Assembly (NCBI GenBank): GCA_903896545.1
Contig: CAITYF010000159.1
Location: 1 to 64,000 of the forward strand
Source: an uncultured Myxococcales bacterium
Lineage (GTDB): Bacteria; Myxococcota_A; UBA9042
DNA: 64,000 nt
Direction of reading: 5' to 3'
Part shown: positions 58,014 through 64,000 of the stretch, piece after piece
How the letters are laid out: every line of letters starts with the position of its first letter
Position numbering within the stretch: the first letter of the stretch is position 1
Position numbers and translations under genes: made by a program
The notes under the pieces: model-generated
What the model was told of the DNA's origin: nothing
Databases searched by the model: none
The model's input: only the letters and a program-made list of their open reading frames with translations

Positions 58014-60749
58014 TCACTGACACGTCGTTGCGATGTTGTCGATCGCAAAACCGCCGCCGTGGTTCAACTTGTCGTCCTTGGTCGTAAACAGCAGTTTGAG
58101 CTCCACCGTTTTGCCCCACCACGCCGTCGGCACGCTAAAGCTGTGCTGGGGCGTCCAGAGCGTGGAAAAATCGTTGTTCGGGTTCAAGTTCAAGACCACC
58201 GTGCCATTGACGGTGAGCAGTAGCGTGTCCCGCGTCGTCGTGCCGGTGATCACTTCTTGACCGTCTGGATTGTAAAAGTAGTCAAACGTGACGGCCGTCG
58301 TGCCCGGCAGGATCAAGACTTTGGTGGAAGCCGCGCTGCCGCTCAAGCCAGAATCGATGTAGTTGCTGCCATCTCCGTAGCCAAAGCCATGTTGCGATGC
58401 GTACTTGGCCCACGTGCCGACGCTCCAACCTGCGCCGACTGTCCAGCCGCCGAACGCGCCTTCAAAATCGGCGATGGTCGTGGGCACGCAGTTGGCCGGA
58501 TCGCAGGAGTCGCCGCCGACGCAGTCGTCGTCCAGGCTGTTGCAGATCAACTCCTTGGCGCCGGGATGCACCTCGGCGTTGGTGTCGTCGCAGTCGGTGC
58601 TCTTGGCCACGTAGCCGTTGATCGGCCCGCACAGAATTGCGGACACGACGAGGTTGCCGTAGCCGTCGCCGTCGCTGTCTTTGTAGTACGTGGCGGACGG
58701 CAAGTTTTCGTCCGTCAGCCCGTCGCAGTTGTTGTCCAAAAGGTCGCAGATGTCCGCCGCGCCTGGGTAGACCGCGGTGTTGGCGTCGTCGCAGTCACCG
58801 CCCGCGATCGCCGTGAATTTCGCCTTGGGCGCGCAAAGCGTCTGGCCAAAGCCGTAGCCCCAGCCGTCACCGTCCACGTCGGCAAAGTACAGGATCAGGA
58901 CGCCTTCATCGGTCTTGCCATCGCAGTTGTCGTCCAAGCCATTGCACGTTTCGCCCGCACCAGGGTGGATCGCCGCCTCGTTGTCCGCGCAGTCGCCCGC
59001 TTGTGTGACGATGAACACGTCTTCTGGCGTGCACAAACATTGCGTGCCGCCGCTTGCGCCCCAGCCGTCCTTGTCCGTGTCCGCGTAGTAGGTCACGCAG
59101 TCGCCGCTGTTGGCGGGATCGGTCTTGCCGTCACAGTTGTCGTCCAGTCCGTCGCACACTTCTTTGGCGCCTGGGTGCACGGTGAAGTTGCTGTCGTCGC
59201 AGTCGCCGCTTTGCGGCACGTAGCCGACGATCGCGCCACACAGGCACTTGGCAGCACCTGCGCCGCCCGTGCCGTAACCGTCGGCGTCCTTGTCCGGCCA
59301 GAAGTTGCTGCAGCCTTCGGAGCCGCCGGGGTCGGTCGCGCCGTCGCAGTTGTCGTCTGCGGCATTGCAACTCTCGACCGCGCCGGGGTGAATCGTCGCA
59401 TCGCCGTCGTTGCAGTCGCCACCGGAGAGCGCGCTGAAGACGCCCACCGCGCTGCACAAGCACTTGGCGTCCGTGGCGATGCCAAAGCCGTCGCCGTCCT
59501 CGTCGCGCAGGTAGAACTTGCAGCCGCTGGCGTATTCCTCGTCGGTGGTGCCGTCGCAGTTGTTGTCGACGCCGTCGCACTGCTCGACCGCGCCCAAATG
59601 TACGCTCGCGTTGGTGGGCGCGCAGTCGACCTTGTTCGCCACGCCGTCGCCGTCGCTGTCCGTGTCGATGCAGTCCGCGATGCCGTCGCCGTCCATATCG
59701 CCAAAGCCTTCGTCGGTCTTGCCGTTGCAGTTGTCGTCCACGCCGTTGCAGGGCTCGCTGGGCATCGGATGCACGGTCGGATCGGTGGCGTTGCAGTCGC
59801 CGCCGTTTGTGCTGCTGCCTGCGGGTTGGCTGCAGAAGCAGTGGAGCGCGTCCATCTCGCCGATGCCAAAGCCGTCGCCATCGCTGTCGGCGTAGTAGAG
59901 CTTGCAGCCGTCTGCGCCGGTCTCGTCCGTCGCGCCGTTGCAGTCGTTGTCGACGTTGTCGCCGCAGATTTCCGTGATCGCAGCGGGCGCGTCACACGCG
60001 CTCAAGCCCGCGGCCAAGCACTTGCGCGCGCCGCTGCACGTGCCGGTCGCGTTGGTCGTGTGGCACGTCGTCGCGGCGCCGTCGCTGACGGATCGCGGCG
60101 AGCAGTCACACGTGCCCGAAGTCTTCACGCACTGCTTGCTCGATCCGCTCGTACCCTTTTGCGCGCTACAGCCGTAGCCGTTGGGGCAATCGCTGTCGCT
60201 GGCGCACAAGCCGCCGCAGAACGCGCCGTCGTTGCCACTGGAGATGCACAGCGCGCCGCCGCTGATGTTGCCGCACTCGGCGTCGGTGTTGCACGGGCGG
60301 CAGAGCGCGGTGAGCTTGGGCATGCAGGCAAAAACCGCGTCGTTGCCGAGGAAAGACGTGCAGGCAAAACCGCTGGGGCAGCAGGTGACGCACGGGGCGG
60401 TGCAGATTTTTCCGCTCGCGGACTCGACGCAGAAGCCGCTGTCGCAGTCATCGGCTTTGCTGCAAGTCGCACCGGGCTCGCCGGGACCGGGCTTGGCGGG
60501 AAAGTCGCAGTTGCCTGTCGCCGTGTCTTTGGCATCTGGCGCTGCGTCCACGGCCGCGTCGGTCGCAGCGTCTGCCGGCGTTGTGGCATCGGTGCCGCCG
60601 CTGTCCAGACCGCCGTCCGGAGCTCCCGCGTCCGCGTCTCCGGTCGTGGGCACGTCGTCCTGACCGCCCGCTGCGGTCGTCGTCGTGCCGCCACACGCTG
60701 TCAGCGCAAAGGCCAGGGCCCACACTTTCCATCGCCCGCCGTTTGCCAC
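58014..60749 (-). CDS. MopE-like metal-binding repeat lipoprotein
   Basis: About 911 residues from a GTG at 60749 giving a short lipoprotein signal (VWALAFALTAC); the track ATG at 60863 lies in the neighbouring gene's start region. A very long Asp/Ala/Thr/Gly tether (about 20-80) precedes Cys-rich modules (CSKADDCDSGFCVE, CNTDAECGNISGGALC), then about eight MopE-type modules (GVDDNCNGKTDEGF, GLDDNCDGKTDEGV with DxDGDGYG/DxDGDGWG). The C-terminus is a beta-sandwich-like domain (IADFEGAFGGWTVGAGWSVG). In Methylococcus MopE such repeats occur in copper-binding surface proteins; metal here is unknown. Confidence 0.85.
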   Translation of the reverse strand: MANGGRWKVWALAFALTACGGTTTTAAGGQDDVPTTGDADAGAPDGGLDSGGTDATTPADAATDAAVDAAPDAKDTATGNCDFPAKPGPGEPGATCSKADDCDSGFCVESASGKICTAPCVTCCPSGFACTSFLGNDAVFACMPKLTALCRPCNTDAECGNISGGALCISSGNDGAFCGGLCASDSDCPNGYGCSAQKGTSGSSKQCVKTSGTCDCSPRSVSDGAATTCHTTNATGTCSGARKCLAAGLSACDAPAAITEICGDNVDNDCNGATDETGADGCKLYYADSDGDGFGIGEMDALHCFCSQPAGSSTNGGDCNATDPTVHPMPSEPCNGVDDNCNGKTDEGFGDMDGDGIADCIDTDSDGDGVANKVDCAPTNASVHLGAVEQCDGVDNNCDGTTDEEYASGCKFYLRDEDGDGFGIATDAKCLCSAVGVFSALSGGDCNDGDATIHPGAVESCNAADDNCDGATDPGGSEGCSNFWPDKDADGYGTGGAGAAKCLCGAIVGYVPQSGDCDDSNFTVHPGAKEVCDGLDDNCDGKTDPANSGDCVTYYADTDKDGWGASGGTQCLCTPEDVFIVTQAGDCADNEAAIHPGAGETCNGLDDNCDGKTDEGVLILYFADVDGDGWGYGFGQTLCAPKAKFTAIAGGDCDDANTAVYPGAADICDLLDNNCDGLTDENLPSATYYKDSDGDGYGNLVVSAILCGPINGYVAKSTDCDDTNAEVHPGAKELICNSLDDDCVGGDSCDPANCVPTTIADFEGAFGGWTVGAGWSVGTWAKYASQHGFGYGDGSNYIDSGLSGSAASTKVLILPGTTAVTFDYFYNPDGQEVITGTTTRDTLLLTVNGTVVLNLNPNNDFSTLWTPQHSFSVPTAWWGKTVELKLLFTTKDDKLNHGGGFAIDNIATTCQ

Positions 60750-60853
60750 TGACCACCCGCGTGTGCGCTCGTGCGGCGCATCGCGTAAGTGTAACAGTGT
60801 GCGTTCGACCTGCGAAGATTGACGTGCGTGACGATTCGGCGCATGAAGCGGCC

Positions 60854-62425
60854 ATGCGCACACACCTGCTGATCCTGCTGACCTTTCTGACCCTCACCGC
60901 CTGCGATACCGCCCGCGCGACCACGGAGACGCCCGTGGTTTACGACGGCAAGCCGCTGACGCTGGGGCAACCGCCGTTCCTCTTTCCCGCCAACTTCCAG
61001 TTCGGCAGCGCCGTCGCCCAGTATCAGGGCGAAGGAACGTGGCTTCCGACCGGCAAGAGCGTCCAGTCCAACTGGTCCGAATGGGAGGACATGGGCAAGT
61101 GCAACGGCGATCACAGCGGCAAAGCGTCCGGCTTTCGTGAGCAATGGCAAGCCGACATTGATCGCATGGCGGCCATGGGCCTGACTTCTTTCCGGTTCTC
61201 GCTCGATTGGCCGCGGCTGGAGCCCAAGCACGGGCAGTTTGACCAGGCGGAAATGGACCACGTCATCGACGTGATCAAGGCCGCGCGCGCAAAAAACATC
61301 AAGGTTTTCCTCACTTTCTTCCACTGGACGACGCCAACGGACGTGGCCAGTCCAACCGGCTGCGATGTCGCCAAAAAGTCGTGTCCCGTCGACATGCTCG
61401 GTGTCTACAATCCAGAATTCACAAAGCGTTTTGGTGAGTTTGTGACGTGGGTTGCGCCGCAGGTGAAGGGCTACGTCGACGAATACCCGATCATCAACGA
61501 GCCGTTTTCCGTGATCGCGGGCAGCTATCTCCAGGGCTCGCTGCCACCCGGTTTTGCGCTCGACCTGAACGGCGCGCGCGCGGTTTTTGCCAACCTCGCG
61601 TTCGCGCACGCCAAGGCGGCATCGGTGCTGCGGCAACTGGACGATGTCGACGCCGACGGCGATGGCGTGGCGCAGTCGATCGGTTGTGCGATGGCGGCCA
61701 TGCCGTTCTTGCCCTTGGACCCGAACTCTGCGGACGACATCGCCGCTGCCGCGCGGTTGAACTACGCGGCCAACGACGCGTGGCTGGACACGCTGACGAG
61801 CGGCAATCTGGACCTCGATCTGGACGGCAAATTCACGACCGCTACAACGACGCCACCGGAAGGAAACTACCCGGAGCTTAAAGGTTCTCTGGACTGGATT
61901 GGCCTGAATTACTACGGGCCCTCGCGCGCGCAGGCAGTGCCCGGACTGATGGCAGGCATCGACGCGCTGCCGGTGACTGACGTGGCGTCCTACGACTCGA
62001 ACCTGCCGCACAACGAGCTGGGTACGGAAATCAACGCGAAGGTCTTCCTTGATGTCGTCTCGCACGCCGCGACGCGCTGGAAACTTCCGCTCTACATCAC
62101 GGAAAATGGCACAGCGGACGCCAAGGACGTGCAGCGCCCGCGTTATCTCATCGAGCATCTGGCCGTCGTCGCGGCGGCGATCGCGCGCGGCATCGATGTT
62201 CGCGGCTACATGCACTGGTCGATTTTGGACAACTTTGAGTGGGCACACGGCAATGGCCCGCGGTTTGGGCTCTTTGCCGTGGACTATTCCAAGGCGGACC
62301 TGCCGCGGACAAAGACGCAATCGGCGGACGTCTATTCTGAAATCATTGGTCAACACGCGATTTCTGCGACGCTGTACCAGAAATGGACGGCGCAGAAGTA
62401 CGTCACCGATAAGACAACGCCATGA
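60854..62425 (+). CDS. Glycoside hydrolase family 1 beta-glucosidase lipoprotein
   Basis: About 523 residues from the ATG at 60854. A lipoprotein signal (LLTFLTLTAC) shows export, unusual because most bacterial GH1 enzymes are cytoplasmic. GH1 motifs are complete: FQFGSAVAQYQGEG, acid/base E216 in YPIINEPFSV, LNYYGPSRAQ, nucleophile E417 in LYITENGTA and the aglycone loop MHWSILDNFEWAHGNGPRFG. An EF-hand-like insert (DDVDADGDGVAQSIG) occurs at about 263-277. It is divergent from the MopE-like gene and overlaps the next gene as ATGA. Confidence 0.9.
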   Translation: MRTHLLILLTFLTLTACDTARATTETPVVYDGKPLTLGQPPFLFPANFQFGSAVAQYQGEGTWLPTGKSVQSNWSEWEDMGKCNGDHSGKASGFREQWQADIDRMAAMGLTSFRFSLDWPRLEPKHGQFDQAEMDHVIDVIKAARAKNIKVFLTFFHWTTPTDVASPTGCDVAKKSCPVDMLGVYNPEFTKRFGEFVTWVAPQVKGYVDEYPIINEPFSVIAGSYLQGSLPPGFALDLNGARAVFANLAFAHAKAASVLRQLDDVDADGDGVAQSIGCAMAAMPFLPLDPNSADDIAAAARLNYAANDAWLDTLTSGNLDLDLDGKFTTATTTPPEGNYPELKGSLDWIGLNYYGPSRAQAVPGLMAGIDALPVTDVASYDSNLPHNELGTEINAKVFLDVVSHAATRWKLPLYITENGTADAKDVQRPRYLIEHLAVVAAAIARGIDVRGYMHWSILDNFEWAHGNGPRFGLFAVDYSKADLPRTKTQSADVYSEIIGQHAISATLYQKWTAQKYVTDKTTP

Positions 62426-63195
62426 CGGACATGCTTGACCCAAAGGCCTGCAACGCGCAACTTACTGGTGCGAGCTGCGGGGGCTCGTGCGGGGGACCGA
62501 ATTTGGGCGCGTTCGTGCACACGACTGCATTTCGCACAGCTGACGTCGCGGCGCTCTCTGCGGCGATTTGCCGGTATGCGGAAGCACACGGCGTCGTCAC
62601 GACGGAAGTCCCTGTCAGCGACGAATTTGCCAGCAATACGCTGCTTTTTCAGCCCCAAAACGGCTGGACTGTGGTCTTTTGGCCGGACTACTTCTTGGGC
62701 CACGACGTCGCCGCGGCGCTCGCCTTGTCACGCGAATTGCACGTGGTGGCGTCGGTCGTCTTTGTCGAAGATGGGCGCTACTGGGCGCACGTGCTGGTAG
62801 AAAACGGCGCGGTTGTCGATCGCTTTTGCCCGCATCCCGGTCGCGTCGCGCAGATTGCGCCTGCTGCTGCGTGGCGCGGAGAGGCGGCCCTTCAGGCACA
62901 GAAGTTTGGCGTTCCCGTCGCCGATTTGGCTCCGTACCTGCGGGATTTGGACGCCGCTGCTGAAGCCGCGAAACCGCCCAAGCCGGGATTTTTCGCGCGT
63001 TTTTTCGCGCCGGAACCGCCGCCGTTTGCCGCGGGTCCGGCGTTTCCCGACGACGAATACGATCTCGACGACTACGACGTTTTTGTCGATTTCTGGCGTC
63101 GCGCTGGCATTCACTGGCCTGCGGACATGGAACTCGCGACACCCGCGTACAGTTGGCGCTTTGCCGATGACTACGCCGAGAAGTTGCCCAAGTAG
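62422..63195 (+). CDS. Hypothetical protein with N-terminal Cys cluster
   Basis: This 257-residue protein has no signal peptide. Near the N-terminus CNAQLTGASCGGSCGG gives three closely spaced cysteines that could bind metal. The middle (TVVFWPDYFLGHDVAAALAL, VASVVFVEDGRYWAHVLVEN) looks like an alpha/beta domain, and the C-terminal part is acidic with a Phe/Pro-rich stretch. It overlaps the beta-glucosidase stop as ATGA and so is co-translated with it. Family not recognised. Confidence 0.75.
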   Translation: MTDMLDPKACNAQLTGASCGGSCGGPNLGAFVHTTAFRTADVAALSAAICRYAEAHGVVTTEVPVSDEFASNTLLFQPQNGWTVVFWPDYFLGHDVAAALALSRELHVVASVVFVEDGRYWAHVLVENGAVVDRFCPHPGRVAQIAPAAAWRGEAALQAQKFGVPVADLAPYLRDLDAAAEAAKPPKPGFFARFFAPEPPPFAAGPAFPDDEYDLDDYDVFVDFWRRAGIHWPADMELATPAYSWRFADDYAEKLPK

Positions 63196-63423
63196 CTTTC
63201 CCTCGCTGTTGAAATTTACGACAGTCTGTGGTGGAAAATCCTACATTGTGGCGGGTCGTCGCCCGTCCCTGGAAATTCGCAGCGCGGCACAAGCGCTTTG
63301 GCGTCAGCATCTTATCTTTCTGGTGCGGATTCTTCCGCGGGTGGTCCGGTCTTTGCACCATCCATCTGGCGCGCGGCGTCGCTGACGATTCCCCCCCGCG
63401 CCCTGACTTGCCGGAGGTGTTTC

Positions 63424-64000
63424 ATGTTCGCGTTTCCTCGCCATTTGATGGTCACCGTCGCGTGCCTCGCGCTCGCGGCGTGCACGTCGACGCCTGCTTC
63501 CACGACGGGCGATCCGCCTGTGGACACCGGAATTCCCGTTACCGGCAAGCCGACGGTCAACGCGCAAAAGACGCAATTTCTTACGTCTTTCAAGCCGGTT
63601 GTCGCCGCCGGCAAGGACATGACGCTGGAGCAGTTTCTCGCGGCGCACACGCCGGCGGATGCGGTCAAGCCGATTACACCGACGACGGATCCGCTCACGG
63701 CCAAGAACATGGACCTCGTGGACCAGAAGCTGACGCTGACCCAGGGCGAAAAAGACAAGATCAAGGCGAACGGCTTTGTTGTCTCGGACCGGTTGCAGCG
63801 CGACACGATGGCGCAGGCGCTGCTGGAAGTGTTCCAGAAGGACCTGCCGGTGGTCGTGACGACGGACGCGATTTTGCAGGCGCTGCACGCGTCGTATGAC
63901 GACATTTTGAAGACGCTGGAGCAGTTTGCGCTGCTCGGCATCATCGACGACGCGTTGGGTAAGGCGCAGGGCGCGCTGACGGCGCTGGACGTGGGTACGG
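63424..64000 (+). CDS. DUF3160-like lipoprotein (3' partial)
   Basis: Not in the ORF track because it runs off the window. ATG at 63424 has GGAGG six bases upstream. The lipoprotein signal (TVACLALAACTSTP) is followed by a Thr/Pro/Asp tether and a domain starting near residue 100. GFVVSDRLQRDTMAQALLEV and LPVVVTTDAILQALHASYDD resemble the start of DUF3160 proteins, which are common in Myxococcota and of unknown function. 192 codons are visible with no stop. Confidence 0.8.
   Translation, partial: MFAFPRHLMVTVACLALAACTSTPASTTGDPPVDTGIPVTGKPTVNAQKTQFLTSFKPVVAAGKDMTLEQFLAAHTPADAVKPITPTTDPLTAKNMDLVDQKLTLTQGEKDKIKANGFVVSDRLQRDTMAQALLEVFQKDLPVVVTTDAILQALHASYDDILKTLEQFALLGIIDDALGKAQGALTALDVGT

Noticed and set aside
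58257-60752. 831-residue plus-strand ORF
   Set aside because: Antisense to the MopE-like gene; Ala/Val-rich shadow of its repeats.

Overview
The window reads as high-G+C Gram-negative DNA, most like Myxococcota or a related deltaproteobacterial lineage. The pointers are a MYXO-CTERM-like anchor, PEGA/TPR and SUMF1-like lipoproteins, MopE-type metal-binding repeats, a DUF3160-like lipoprotein, a Tgl/PilF-like TPR lipoprotein inside the division cluster, and many lipoproteins whose lipid-bearing Cys is followed by an Asp/Ala/Thr-rich tether. No taxonomic search was possible, so this is inference. I saw no tRNA, rRNA, CRISPR array, insertion sequence or phage gene.

Layout. (1) 1-8076: 3' part of a giant gene. 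It has about 39 calcium-binding EGF modules, TSP3 repeats, a MYXO-CTERM-like segment, and then, in the same reading frame, a second signal peptide, an outer-membrane barrel region and an OmpA domain. (2) 8144-12217: a MerR regulator and vWA protein operon behind a perfect palindrome, an intergenic block of four hairpins, then a LysR regulator divergent from a lipoprotein metallo-beta-lactamase-fold hydrolase. (3) 12212-29465, minus strand: a dcw cluster, mraZ-rsmH-ftsL-(TPR lipoprotein)-ftsI-murE-murF-mraY-ftsW-murG-ftsQ-ftsA-ftsZ, plus two small envelope genes. MraZ boxes and a sigma70-like promoter lie upstream of mraZ. murD, murC, murB and ddl are absent. (4) 29709-32760: a secreted lipoprotein, a Nudix hydrolase and an outer-membrane protein. 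(5) 32929-39715: an operon of a beta-propeller phosphoesterase lipoprotein, a parvulin lipoprotein, an OprP/OprO-like porin, a purple-acid-phosphatase-like lipoprotein and a small Cys-rich lipoprotein, probably for phosphorus scavenging. (6) 39892-48008: a glycosyltransferase, then on the minus strand a Trm112-like protein, SUMF1-like lipoprotein, TPR/PEGA protein, secreted protein, anti-sigma factor and ECF sigma factor, then 2-oxoacid dehydrogenase E2 and E1beta without an E1alpha. (7) 48261-51280: speE and a PhoB/PhoR-like two-component system. (8) 51297-54476: a Cys-rich repeat lipoprotein with a fibrinogen-like C-terminus and an ECF sigma factor carrying its own zinc anti-sigma-like domain. 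(9) 54619-57062: a thiol/persulfide operon (zinc ribbon, CoA-disulfide reductase-rhodanese, thioredoxin, 52-residue membrane protein); two of its genes are too short for the ORF track. (10) 57037-64000: a pair of paralogous lipoproteins, a MopE-like lipoprotein, a GH1 beta-glucosidase lipoprotein, a hypothetical protein and the start of a DUF3160-like lipoprotein.

Gene starts were moved from the ORF-track start where ribosome-binding sites, signal peptides, domain limits or overlaps with the previous stop argued for it. Most long antisense ORFs are codon-bias shadows of the genes listed here.
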